From Streptomyces olivaceus (GTDB taxonomy: Bacteria; Actinomycetota; Actinomycetes; Streptomycetales; Streptomycetaceae), in assembly GCF_000721235.1 (NCBI RefSeq), contig NZ_JOFH01000022.1, positions 82,839 through 146,838 on the forward strand: a stretch of DNA of 64,000 bases. The letters are read 5' to 3'. Shown here piece by piece: positions 50,918-59,893 of the stretch. The position numbers were made by a program, and so were the translations under genes. Position 1 is the stretch's first letter, and each line of letters opens with the position of its first letter. The notes under the pieces were generated by a model, which searched no databases, had not been told where the DNA came from, and saw only the letters and a program-made list of their open reading frames with translations.

Positions 50918-52477
50918 TTACTCCTCGTCCTCGAGCCAGCCCATGGTCCGCTCGACGGCCTTGAGCCAGCTCTTGTACTCACGGTCGCGGATCTCCGCGT
51001 CCATGCGGGGGGTCCACTCGGCGGCCCGCCGCCAGTTGGCGCGCAGGTCGTCGGTGCTGTTCCAGAAGCCGACGGCCAGGCCGGCGGCGTAGGCGGCGCC
51101 GAGGCAGGTGGTCTCGGCGACCATCGGGCGCACCACGGGGGCGTCCACGAAGTCGGCGAGGGTCTGCATCAGCAGGTTGTTGGAGGTCATGCCGCCGTCG
51201 ACCTTGAGGGCGGTCAGCTCCACACCGGAGTCCTTCGTCATGGCGTCCGCGATCTCCCGCGTCTGCCAGGCGGTGGCCTCCAGGACGGCGCGCGCGAGGT
51301 GCGCCTTGGTGACGTACCGGGTCAGTCCGGCGATCACACCGCGGGCGTCGGAGCGCCAGTACGGGGCGAACAGGCCGGAGAAGGCCGGTACGAAGTAGGC
51401 GCCGCCGTTGTCCTCGACCGTCAGGGCGAGGGTCTCGATCTCGGCGGCGGTGGAGATCAGGCCCATCTGGTCGCGCATCCACTGCACCAGCGAGCCCGTG
51501 ACGGCGATCGAGCCCTCCAGGGCGTAGACCGGCTTCTTGTCACCGATCTGGTAGCCCACGGTGGTCACCAGGCCGCTGTACGAGTTGATGATCTTGTCAC
51601 CGGTGTTCATCAGCATGAAGGTGCCGGTGCCGTACGTCGACTTGGTCTCGCCCTCGGAGAAACAGGTCTGGCCGAACAGCGCCGCCTGCTGGTCGCCGAG
51701 CGCGGAGGCGACCGGGATGCCGCCCAGCAGTTCGCCGAGGCGGCCGCCCTTGATCTCGCCGTAGACCTCCGCGGAGGAGCGGATCTCGGGCAGCATCTGC
51801 GTCGGCACGCCGATGGACTCGGCGATCTTCTCGTCCCACCGCATGGTGTGCAGGTTCATCAGCATGGTGCGGGAGGCGTTGGTCACGTCGGTGACGTGCC
51901 GGCCGCCGTCCACGCCGCCGGTCAGGTTCCAGATGACCCACGTGTCCATGGTGCCGAAGAGCAGGTCGCCGGCTTCGGCGCGCTCGCGCAGGCCGTCGAC
52001 GTTGTCGAGCAGCCAGCGGGCCTTGGGTCCGGCGAAGTAGGAGGCGAGGGGCAGGCCGGTCTCGCGGCGGAAGCGGTCCTGGCCGACGTTGCGGCCGAGC
52101 TCGCGGCAGAGGGCGTCGGTGCGGGTGTCCTGCCAGACGATGGCGTTGTGGACGGGCTCACCGGTGTTCTTGTCCCAGACCAGCGTGGTCTCGCGCTGGT
52201 TGGTGATGCCGATGGCCTTGATGTCGTCGCGGGTGATGCCGGCCTTCTCGACCGCCGAGGCGACGACCTCCTGGACGTTGGTCCAGATCTCGGTGGCGTC
52301 GTGCTCGACCCAGCCCGGCTTCGGGAAGATCTGCTCGTGCTCCTTCTGGTCGACGGAGACGATGCGCCCGTCGCGGTCGAAGACGATGCAGCGCGAGGAG
52401 GTCGTGCCCTGGTCGATCGCGGCGATGAACGGCCCGTGGCCGTGCGAGGCGATTCCGGCGGTGTGGGCGTCGGTCAC
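50918..52477 (-). CDS. glpK: Glycerol kinase
   Basis: 519 aa FGGY kinase. [19 protein letters not shown] is the N-terminal phosphate motif. NATGxxx-type [13 protein letters not shown] and [13 protein letters not shown] follow. It phosphorylates glycerol. The start is GTG with AGGAG six bases upstream. It is the middle gene of the operon (gylA in S. coelicolor), 84 bases after glpF. Confidence 0.95.
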   Translation of the reverse strand: MTDAHTAGIASHGHGPFIAAIDQGTTSSRCIVFDRDGRIVSVDQKEHEQIFPKPGWVEHDATEIWTNVQEVVASAVEKAGITRDDIKAIGITNQRETTLVWDKNTGEPVHNAIVWQDTRTDALCRELGRNVGQDRFRRETGLPLASYFAGPKARWLLDNVDGLRERAEAGDLLFGTMDTWVIWNLTGGVDGGRHVTDVTNASRTMLMNLHTMRWDEKIAESIGVPTQMLPEIRSSAEVYGEIKGGRLGELLGGIPVASALGDQQAALFGQTCFSEGETKSTYGTGTFMLMNTGDKIINSYSGLVTTVGYQIGDKKPVYALEGSIAVTGSLVQWMRDQMGLISTAAEIETLALTVEDNGGAYFVPAFSGLFAPYWRSDARGVIAGLTRYVTKAHLARAVLEATAWQTREIADAMTKDSGVELTALKVDGGMTSNNLLMQTLADFVDAPVVRPMVAETTCLGAAYAAGLAVGFWNSTDDLRANWRRAAEWTPRMDAEIRDREYKSWLKAVERTMGWLEDEE

Positions 52478-52561
52478 TGTGTGCTCCTGGGGTTCCGTGG
52501 TGGGTGGCCGGTGCGTACGGCGCGTGTGCTGCGGCTCGGTGATCGCCGGGCGGAGGCCCGC

Positions 52562-53356
52562 TCAGGCGAACGCGACGTTGTAGACACCTCCGGCGATCGC
52601 ACCGCCGATCAGGGGACCGACGACCGGGATCCAGGCGTAGCTCCAGTCGGAGCCGCCCTTGTTGGGCAGGGGCAGCAGGGCGTGCACGATGCGCGGGCCG
52701 AGGTCGCGGACCGGGTTGATCGCGTAGCCCGTGGGGCCGCCGAGCGACAGGCCGATGGAGACCACCACGAAGCCGGTGATCAGGGCGCCCAGGATGCCGA
52801 GGCCGTTGCCCTCGTCGTTCAGGCCCTGGGTGAGGATCGCGAGCAGCAGGACGAAGGTGCCGATGATCTCGGTGGCGAGGTTCTGGACCGTGTGCCGGAT
52901 CTCCGGGCCGGTGGAGAAGACGCCCAGGACGGGGCCGGCGCCCTTCTCCTGCGCCTCGACGGACTTGGCCGTCGTGTCCTGCGCACCGGGGCCGCCGACG
53001 ATCTCCCGGTCGGTGAGGTGGGCCTGGAACTGGCCGTAGTAGGCGATCCAGACCAGGACCGCGCCGATCATGGCGCCGAGGATCTGGCCCGCGAAGTAGG
53101 TCGGGGTGTTGCTCCAGTCGCCGTCCTTGATCGCGATGCCGACGGTGACGGCCGGGTTGAGGTGGGCCCCGGAGAGCGGGCCGGAGATGTACGCCGCCGT
53201 CATGACGGCGAAGCCCCACCCGAGGGCGATGGCGACCCAGCCGGCGTTGCGCGCCTTGGAGGCCTTGAGCGTCACGGCGGCACACACGCCGCCGCCGAGC
53301 AGGATGAGTATGGCGGTACCGATGGTCTCGCCGATGAAGATGTCGGAGCTGGACAC
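52562..53356 (-). CDS. glpF: Glycerol facilitator (aquaporin family)
   Basis: 264 aa. Six helices and two half-helix loops. The first loop has the canonical NPA (Asn67, GAHLNPAV). The second is NPV (Asn214, [12 protein letters not shown]), with Arg217 and Asp218 kept. Asp after Arg marks a glycerol rather than water channel. An extra extracellular loop lies at about residues 110-145. GTG start with AAGGAG. First gene of the glycerol operon (gylC in S. coelicolor). Confidence 0.92.
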   Translation of the reverse strand: MSSSDIFIGETIGTAILILLGGGVCAAVTLKASKARNAGWVAIALGWGFAVMTAAYISGPLSGAHLNPAVTVGIAIKDGDWSNTPTYFAGQILGAMIGAVLVWIAYYGQFQAHLTDREIVGGPGAQDTTAKSVEAQEKGAGPVLGVFSTGPEIRHTVQNLATEIIGTFVLLLAILTQGLNDEGNGLGILGALITGFVVVSIGLSLGGPTGYAINPVRDLGPRIVHALLPLPNKGGSDWSYAWIPVVGPLIGGAIAGGVYNVAFA

Positions 53357-53486
53357 CCGCGACTCCTTTGTCCTTCGTCCAGGGAAAGCCGAACCCCCGG
53401 GTCCCTCCGGGTGTTCCGGCGCTCTCGGTGTGAGAGCGGTGGCGGCCCTTGGCACTGTCACACTCTAACGCGTATTGCCGGTAGGT

Positions 53487-53503
53487 GTTCGACAATGCCG
53501 ACC
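53487..53503. promoter_or_regulatory. GylR operator at the glycerol operon promoter
   Basis: GTTCGACAATGCCGACC, 131 bases upstream of the glpF start. It differs from the gylR operator at 54539-54555 at two positions of 17. Confidence 0.6.
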
Positions 53504-53721
53504 GATGGACGCGAGTCTCGTTCCGTGTTCCGCGTGCGTCAAGAGCTGTGTTATCGAAAGCACGATCGTTATTGATCGTCGCGGGTTATCGGTCCGGCCG
53601 CGTCCCTGCGCCGCGTCCGGCTCCTCCTTCCGGCCGCCGGCCCCGTCCGGACGCACCGAAGGCCGGGACGCCCTTCGGTGCCCCGGCTCTACCCGCCTCG
53701 TGCGTCGTGGAACCGCCCGGC

Positions 53722-54486
53722 TCAGAACCGCCCGGCGCCCAGGTCCCGCGACACCGCGCGGGCGCAGTCCCGGACCGCCGCGACCAGCTCGGGACGGAGC
53801 TCGCCCTCCCGGCGCAGCCGCTCCACGGCCCCGGTGATGCCGACCGCCCCGACCGGCATGCGCCTGCGGTCGTGGATGGGGGCGGCGATGGAGGCGATGC
53901 CCTCCCAGGTCTCCTCGACGTCGGCCGCGTACCCGCGCGCGCGGGTGATGTCCAGGATGTGCTCGAACCCGTCCCGTTCGCAGACGGTCCGGTCCGTGTA
54001 CGCCTTGCGGTCGGTCTCCAGCGCCTCGCTGTGCGCGACCGGGTCGTACGCCGACAGCACCTTGCCCAGCGCCGTGGAGTGCAGCGGCTGCATGGCCCCG
54101 ATCTCCAGGACCTGCCGGCTGTCGTCGGGCCGGAAGACGTGGTGCACGATCAGGACGCCCTGCTGGTGCAGGACCCCGAGATGGACGCTCTCGCCGCTGG
54201 AACGGGCCAGGTCGTCCGTCCACACCAGGGCGCGGGCCCGCAGCTCGTGCACGTCCAGGTAGGTCGTGCCCAGGCGCAGCAGCTCGGCGCCCAGCTGGTA
54301 GCGCCCGGAGGCGTCGTCCTGCTCGACGAAGCCCTCCTGCTGGAGGGTGCGCAGGATGCCGTGCGCGGTGCCCTTGGCCAGGCCCAGCGACGAGGCGATG
54401 TCCGACAGGCCGAGCCGCCGCTCGCCGCCCGCGAGCAGGCGCAGCATCGCGGCCGCCCGTTCGAGCGACTGGATGTTCCGTGCCAT
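53722..54486 (-). CDS. gylR: IclR-family glycerol regulator GylR
   Basis: 254 aa. The winged helix is LGLSDIASSLGLAKGTAHGILRTLQQEGFV, and the IclR effector domain (about 80-254) has VLSAYDP and GYAADVEETWEGIASIAAPI. S. coelicolor GylR represses the gyl operon and itself, and is relieved by glycerol-3-phosphate. Matching operators lie upstream of this gene and of glpF. Same orientation as the operon, with a 365-base gap. Confidence 0.93.
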   Translation of the reverse strand: MARNIQSLERAAAMLRLLAGGERRLGLSDIASSLGLAKGTAHGILRTLQQEGFVEQDDASGRYQLGAELLRLGTTYLDVHELRARALVWTDDLARSSGESVHLGVLHQQGVLIVHHVFRPDDSRQVLEIGAMQPLHSTALGKVLSAYDPVAHSEALETDRKAYTDRTVCERDGFEHILDITRARGYAADVEETWEGIASIAAPIHDRRRMPVGAVGITGAVERLRREGELRPELVAAVRDCARAVSRDLGAGRF

Positions 54487-55115
54487 CGACGTACTGCCTC
54501 CGTCCCCTTCGACTGCCGACCGCGGCGTCGCTGACGTCGTTCGGCAATGCCGAACACTACCGGTCCATGCCGACCTCCCGCCAATGGTCGGCGGGCAACT
54601 GTTGCACTTCGGCCACCAGCGACCGGCCGCGGGGCGCCGACCGGCTGCCGCCGACCGGGCTGCCGCCGCGGACCGGCCGTGAGCCGCCGGCCCGCAGCCG
54701 CCGCGGACCGGCCGCCCCGCCGGCGAGCGGCCGCCCCGGCGGCGAGCTGCCGGCATGCACCGGTCACCCTGCACCGGCCGCCGGCCGCGCCCGAGGACCG
54801 CGCGGGCACGCCCCGGTCGGGCGGCGGCCGTGCTCGCCGACCGGACACGGCCCCGCTCCGGCATCGTCTCCCGGCCCGGCGCGCGGGGCTCCGGCCCCCG
54901 GCATCGTCCCCCGGCCCCCCCCGGTGCCCGGACCCCGTCGGCTCGCTCTTGCGGTAGGCCATTCGCCACGTCGTCCTCGTCCGTCTCGTGGACGCCCCGA
55001 CCATCCGCCGCCGGTCCCCGCTACCCTGGCGGCGTGCGTTCTCCCCGGGGCACCCCGCCGGGCGGCACCGGGCAGACGCAAAGCCGACAGCCGTCGCATC
55101 CTAGGGAGCCCCTTC
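54487..55115. other. Intergenic region between gylR and metH
   Basis: 629 bases without a supported gene. The first 110 bases hold GylR-type sites. The middle (about 54600-54960) is extremely G+C-rich and shows only fragmentary open frames. Near metH, TACCCT (55022-55027) could be a -10 element. I see no cobalamin or SAM riboswitch motif. Confidence 0.7.
54539..54555. promoter_or_regulatory. GylR operator at the gylR promoter
   Basis: GTTCGGCA-A-TGCCGAAC, a perfect 8-base-arm palindrome, 53 bases upstream of the gylR ATG. A second, spaced palindrome GCCGACC / GGTCGGC (54569-54575 and 54586-54592) follows. Confidence 0.7.
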
Positions 55116-58100
55116 ATGGCCTCGACGCCATCCACCCCGCCCGCCGACACCCGGACCCGTGTCTCCGCCCTGCGAGAGGCCCTCGCCACCCGCGTGGTGG
55201 TCGCCGACGGCGCGATGGGCACCATGCTCCAGGAGCAGAACCCCACGCTGGACGACTTCCAGCAGCTGGAGGGGTGCAACGAGGTCCTGAACCTGACCCG
55301 CCCCGACATCGTCCGCTCGGTGCACGAGGAGTACTTCGCCGCCGGCGTCGACTGCGTCGGCACCAACACCTTCGGCGCCAACCACTCCGCCCTCGGCGAG
55401 TACGACATCCCCGAGCGCGTGCACGAGCTCTCCGAGGCCGGCGCCCGCGTCGCCCGCGAGACCGCCGACGCCTTCGCCGCCCGGGACGGGCGCCAGCGCT
55501 GGGTGCTGGGCTCCATGGGCCCCGGCACCAAGCTCCCCACCCTCGGCCACGCCCCGTACACCGTCCTGCGCGACGCCTACCAGCGCAACGCCGAGGGCCT
55601 CGTCGCCGGCGGTGCCGACGCCCTGCTCGTCGAGACCACCCAGGACCTCCTGCAGACCAAGGCCTCCGTGCTCGGCGCCCGGCGCGCCCTCGACGCCCTC
55701 GGCCTCGACCTGCCCGTCATCGTCTCCGTCACCGTCGAGACCACCGGCACCATGCTGCTCGGTTCGGAGATCGGCGCCGCGCTCACCGCGCTGGAGCCGC
55801 TCGGCATCGACATGATCGGCATGAACTGCGCCACCGGCCCGGCCGAGATGAGCGAGCACCTGCGCTATCTCGCCCGCCACTCCCGCATCCCGCTGACCTG
55901 CATGCCCAACGCCGGTCTGCCGGTCCTCGGCAAGGACGGCGCCCACTACCCGCTGACCGCGCCCGAGCTGGCCGACGCCCACGAGACCTTCGTACGCGAG
56001 TACGGCCTGTCCCTGGTCGGCGGCTGCTGCGGCACCACCCCCGAGCACCTGCGCCAGGTCGTCGAGCGTGTCCGGGGCGCCGAGCCCACCGACCGCCACC
56101 CCCGGCCCGAGCCCGGCGCCGCCTCGCTCTACCAGAGCGTGCCCTTCCGGCAGGACACGTCCTACCTCGCCATCGGCGAGCGCACCAACGCCAACGGCTC
56201 CAAGAAGTTCCGCGAGGCCATGCTGGACGGCCGCTGGGACGACTGCGTCGAGATGGCCCGCGACCAGATCCGCGAGGGCGCGCACCTGCTCGACCTGTGC
56301 GTCGACTACGTGGGCCGGGACGGCGTCGCCGACATGGAGGAGCTCGCCGGACGGTTCGCCACCGCCTCCACCCTGCCGATCGTCCTCGACTCCACCGAGG
56401 TCGACGTCATCCGGGCCGGACTGGAGAAGCTCGGCGGCCGCGCCGTCATCAACTCCGTCAACTACGAGGACGGCGCCGGCCCCGAGTCCCGCTTCGCCCG
56501 CGTCACCAGGCTGGCCCGGGAGCACGGCGCCGCGCTGATCGCCCTGACCATCGACGAGGAGGGCCAGGCGCGCACCGCCGAGAAGAAGGTCGAGATCGCC
56601 GAACGGCTCATCGAGGACCTCACCGGCAACTGGGGCATCCACGAGTCGGACATCCTCGTCGACTGCCTGACCTTCACCATCTGCACCGGCCAGGAGGAGT
56701 CCCGGGGCGACGGCGTCGCCACCATCGAGGGCATCCGCGAACTCAAGCGGCGCCACCCCGACGTGCAGACCACCCTCGGCCTGTCCAACATCTCCTTCGG
56801 CCTGAACCCGGCCGCCCGCATCCTGCTCAACTCCGTCTTCCTCGACGAGTGCGTCAAGGCCGGCCTGGACTCGGCGATCGTGCACGCCAGCAAGATCCTG
56901 CCGATCGCCCGCTTCGACGAGGAGCAGGTCACCACCGCCCTCGACCTGATCCACGACCGCCGCCGCGAGGGCTACGACCCGCTGCAGAAGCTGATGGCCC
57001 TCTTCGAGGGCGCCACCGCCAAGTCCCTCCGGGCCTCCAAGTCCGAGGAACTGGCCGCCCTCCCGCTCGACGAGCGCCTCAAGCGCCGCATCATCGACGG
57101 CGAGAAGAACGGCCTGGAGCAGGACCTCGACGCCGCCCTCCAGGAGCGCCCCGCCCTGGAGATCGTCAACGAGACGCTGCTCGACGGCATGAAGGTCGTC
57201 GGTGAACTCTTCGGCTCCGGCCAGATGCAGCTGCCGTTCGTGCTCCAGTCCGCCGAGGTCATGAAGACCGCGGTGGCCCACCTGGAACCGCACATGGAGA
57301 AGACCGACGACGACGGCAAGGGCACCATCGTGCTGGCCACCGTCCGCGGCGACGTCCACGACATCGGCAAGAACCTCGTCGACATCATCCTCTCCAACAA
57401 CGGCTACAACGTCGTCAACCTCGGCATCAAGCAGCCGGTCTCCGCGATCCTGGAAGCCGCCGACGAACACCGGGCCGACGTCATCGGCATGTCCGGGCTC
57501 CTGGTCAAGTCCACGGTGATCATGAAGGAGAACCTGGAGGAGCTCAACCAGCGCAAGCTGGCCGCCGACTACCCCGTCATCCTCGGCGGCGCAGCCCTGA
57601 CCAGGGCCTACGTCGAACAGGACCTGCACGAGATCTACGACGGCGAGGTCCGCTACGCCCGCGACGCCTTCGAGGGCCTGCGCCTGATGGACGCCCTGAT
57701 CGGCATCAAGCGGGGCGTGCCCGGCGCCAAGCTGCCCGAACTCAGGCAGCGCCGCGTACGGGCCGCCACCGTCGAGATCGACGAGCGCCCCGAGGAGGGG
57801 CACGTCCGCTCCGACGTCGCCACCGACAACCCGCTGCCCACGCCGCCCTTCCGCGGCAGCCGCGTCATCAAGGGCATCCAGCTCAAGGAGTACGCCTCCT
57901 GGCTCGACGAGGGCGCCCTCTTCAAGGGCCAGTGGGGCCTCAAGCAGGCCCGCAGCGGCGAGGGACCCTCGTACGAGGAACTGGTCGAGTCCGAGGGCCG
58001 GCCGAGGCTGCGCGGGCTCCTCGACCGGCTCCAGACGGACAACCTGCTGGAGGCGGCCGTCGTCTACGGCTACTTCCCCTGCGTCTCCAAGGACGACGAC

Positions 58101-58628
58101 CTGATCGTCCTCGACGACGACGGCAACGAACGCACCCGATTCACCTTCCCGCGCCAGCGCCGCGGCCGGCGGCTGTGCCTGGCGGACTTCTTCCGCCCGG
58201 AGGAGTCCGGCGAGATCGACGTCGTCGGCTTCCAGGTCGTCACCGTCGGCTCCCGGATCGGCGAGGAGACGGCCCGCATGTTCGAGGCCAACGCCTACCG
58301 CGACTACCTGGAACTGCACGGACTCTCCGTCCAGCTCGCCGAGGCCCTCGCCGAGTACTGGCACGCGCGCGTCCGCTCCGAGCTGGGCTTCGCCGGGGAG
58401 GACCCGGCCGAGATGGAGGACATGTTCGCCCTGAAGTACCGGGGCGCACGCTTCTCCCTCGGCTACGGCGCCTGCCCCGACCTGGAGGACCGCGCGAAGA
58501 TCGCCGCCCTGCTGGAGCCCGAGCGCATCGGCGTCCAGCTGTCGGAGGAGTTCCAGCTGCACCCCGAGCAGTCCACCGACGCCATCGTGATCCACCACCC
58601 GGAGGCCAAGTACTTCAACGCCCGCTGA
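55116..58628 (+). CDS. metH: Cobalamin-dependent methionine synthase
   Basis: 1170 aa; E. coli MetH is 1227. Domains in order: homocysteine-binding (about 20-320) with zinc ligands Cys238 (GMNCATG) and Cys304-Cys305 (GGCCGTTPEHL), methyltetrahydrofolate-binding (about 345-625, with TNANGSKKFREAM), cap and cobalamin domains with His748 in GDVHDIGKN, then the AdoMet reactivation domain (about 870-1170, with YGYFPC). It makes methionine from homocysteine. ATG 55116 follows AGGGAG. Confidence 0.96.
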   Translation: MASTPSTPPADTRTRVSALREALATRVVVADGAMGTMLQEQNPTLDDFQQLEGCNEVLNLTRPDIVRSVHEEYFAAGVDCVGTNTFGANHSALGEYDIPERVHELSEAGARVARETADAFAARDGRQRWVLGSMGPGTKLPTLGHAPYTVLRDAYQRNAEGLVAGGADALLVETTQDLLQTKASVLGARRALDALGLDLPVIVSVTVETTGTMLLGSEIGAALTALEPLGIDMIGMNCATGPAEMSEHLRYLARHSRIPLTCMPNAGLPVLGKDGAHYPLTAPELADAHETFVREYGLSLVGGCCGTTPEHLRQVVERVRGAEPTDRHPRPEPGAASLYQSVPFRQDTSYLAIGERTNANGSKKFREAMLDGRWDDCVEMARDQIREGAHLLDLCVDYVGRDGVADMEELAGRFATASTLPIVLDSTEVDVIRAGLEKLGGRAVINSVNYEDGAGPESRFARVTRLAREHGAALIALTIDEEGQARTAEKKVEIAERLIEDLTGNWGIHESDILVDCLTFTICTGQEESRGDGVATIEGIRELKRRHPDVQTTLGLSNISFGLNPAARILLNSVFLDECVKAGLDSAIVHASKILPIARFDEEQVTTALDLIHDRRREGYDPLQKLMALFEGATAKSLRASKSEELAALPLDERLKRRIIDGEKNGLEQDLDAALQERPALEIVNETLLDGMKVVGELFGSGQMQLPFVLQSAEVMKTAVAHLEPHMEKTDDDGKGTIVLATVRGDVHDIGKNLVDIILSNNGYNVVNLGIKQPVSAILEAADEHRADVIGMSGLLVKSTVIMKENLEELNQRKLAADYPVILGGAALTRAYVEQDLHEIYDGEVRYARDAFEGLRLMDALIGIKRGVPGAKLPELRQRRVRAATVEIDERPEEGHVRSDVATDNPLPTPPFRGSRVIKGIQLKEYASWLDEGALFKGQWGLKQARSGEGPSYEELVESEGRPRLRGLLDRLQTDNLLEAAVVYGYFPCVSKDDDLIVLDDDGNERTRFTFPRQRRGRRLCLADFFRPEESGEIDVVGFQVVTVGSRIGEETARMFEANAYRDYLELHGLSVQLAEALAEYWHARVRSELGFAGEDPAEMEDMFALKYRGARFSLGYGACPDLEDRAKIAALLEPERIGVQLSEEFQLHPEQSTDAIVIHHPEAKYFNAR

Positions 58629-58758
58629 CGCCCGGCGCCCGGCGCCGGATGTCCGGCGCCGCCCGCCGACGCGGACCGCCCCGGCACCGCTCCCCCCGGG
58701 GCCCCGCAGCCACACCAGGCGTTCGCGTCCCGCACGACGTACACTGGTCGGTCCACTG

Positions 58759-58789
58759 CAGGCCGGTTCCCCACGTGGGAACCGGCCTG
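58759..58789 (+). promoter_or_regulatory. 13-base hairpin upstream of HAD gene
   Basis: Exact arms 58759-58771 and 58777-58789 around CACGT, ending 11 bases before AAGGAGG. No T-run. It could be the metH terminator or a leader structure for the HAD gene. Confidence 0.6.
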
Positions 58790-58813
58790 ATCGTCCCTCA
58801 AGGAGGTACGTGG

Positions 58814-59512
58814 ATGACCAGCACGGTCCCCGCGCTCGACACCCGTACGGCCGAAGGCTCCGCCCTGCAGGCCGTGCTCCTCGACATGGACGGCACCCTG
58901 GTGGACACCGAGGGCTTCTGGTGGGACGTCGAGGTGGAGGTCTTCGCCTCCCTCGGCCACACCCTCGACGACTCCTGGCGCCACGTCGTGGTCGGCGGCC
59001 CCATGACCCGCAGCGCCGGCTTCCTGATCGAGGCCACCGGCGCCGCCATCGGCCTCGCCGAACTCAGCGTCCTGCTCAACGACGGCTTCGAACGGCGCAT
59101 CGGCCGCGACCTGCCGCTCATGCCCGGGGCCGCCCGCCTCCTGGCCGAACTGACCGCCCACGACATCCCCACCGCCCTCGTCTCCGCCTCACACCGGCGC
59201 ATCATCGACCGCGTCCTGAAGTCGCTCGGCCCCCACCACTTCGCCCTCACCGTCGCCGGCGACGAGGTGCCCCGCACCAAGCCGCACCCCGACCCCTACC
59301 TGGCCGCCGCGTCCGGTCTCGGCGCGGACCCCGTCCGGTGCGCCGTCGTCGAGGACACCGCCACCGGCGTCGCCGCCGCGGAGTCCGCCGGCTGCCACGT
59401 CGTGGCGGTGCCCTCGGTCGCCCCCATCACCCCCGCCGCCCGGCGCACGGTCGTCGGCTCCCTGGAAGAGGTCGACCTCCCCTTCCTGCGCGGACTCGTG
59501 ACCCTCACGTGA
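58814..59512 (+). CDS. HAD-superfamily phosphatase
   Basis: 232 aa. DMDGTLVDTEGFWW has catalytic Asp24 and Asp26. SASHRRIIDRVLKSLG has motif II, and VEDTATGVAAAESAGC motif IV. The cap domain lies between. It would act on a sugar phosphate or similar. ATG 58814 with AAGGAGG seven bases upstream. It is downstream of metH, but a hairpin separates them. Confidence 0.9.
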   Translation: MTSTVPALDTRTAEGSALQAVLLDMDGTLVDTEGFWWDVEVEVFASLGHTLDDSWRHVVVGGPMTRSAGFLIEATGAAIGLAELSVLLNDGFERRIGRDLPLMPGAARLLAELTAHDIPTALVSASHRRIIDRVLKSLGPHHFALTVAGDEVPRTKPHPDPYLAAASGLGADPVRCAVVEDTATGVAAAESAGCHVVAVPSVAPITPAARRTVVGSLEEVDLPFLRGLVTLT

Positions 59513-59893
59513 GCTAGGCGCCGAAGGGACCGGTCGGGCCGCCGCGGATGGCTGAATGCCGACAGCGGTGGCTGAAGCGGATGTGTGAGGTTCACCACGC
59601 TGCAAGGGGTCGACAGGTAGGCACGGGTGTGCTGCGAGACGCCTGGCGAACGTTGTACGAGAGTCCTTGTGTCCCGATTGGTGAAAGCTCGCACTAATCC
59701 TTCCACTGTCGGGTTTTCGGTGTGTCCACACCCGGTTTCGCTCCGTGATGAGCACTCAACTCCGGTGGCTGCGAACCCCGGTGCGGGCGCGGACTAATCT
59801 CGTCGCGAGAACACCGGCCACTACCCCCGTGATCCGCCGCGACACCCCACGCATGCCGGATACACGGACCGACAGCTCTGGAGAAACTCGAGC
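59513..59893. other. Intergenic region upstream of the binding lipoprotein
   Basis: 381 bases without a supported gene. GC is lower than in flanking genes. GGTGTG-TC-CACACC (59719-59732) is a short palindrome and a candidate regulatory site. No tRNA or riboswitch motif is seen. Confidence 0.6.

Noticed and set aside
54960..55115. Cobalamin or SAM riboswitch upstream of metH.
   Set aside because: I looked for the cobalamin box and SAM-type stems in the leader and found none.
55101..58715. A 1204-residue minus-strand open frame.
   Set aside because: It is the antisense frame of metH; the composition is Val/Gly/Leu/Asp repeats typical of shadow frames.
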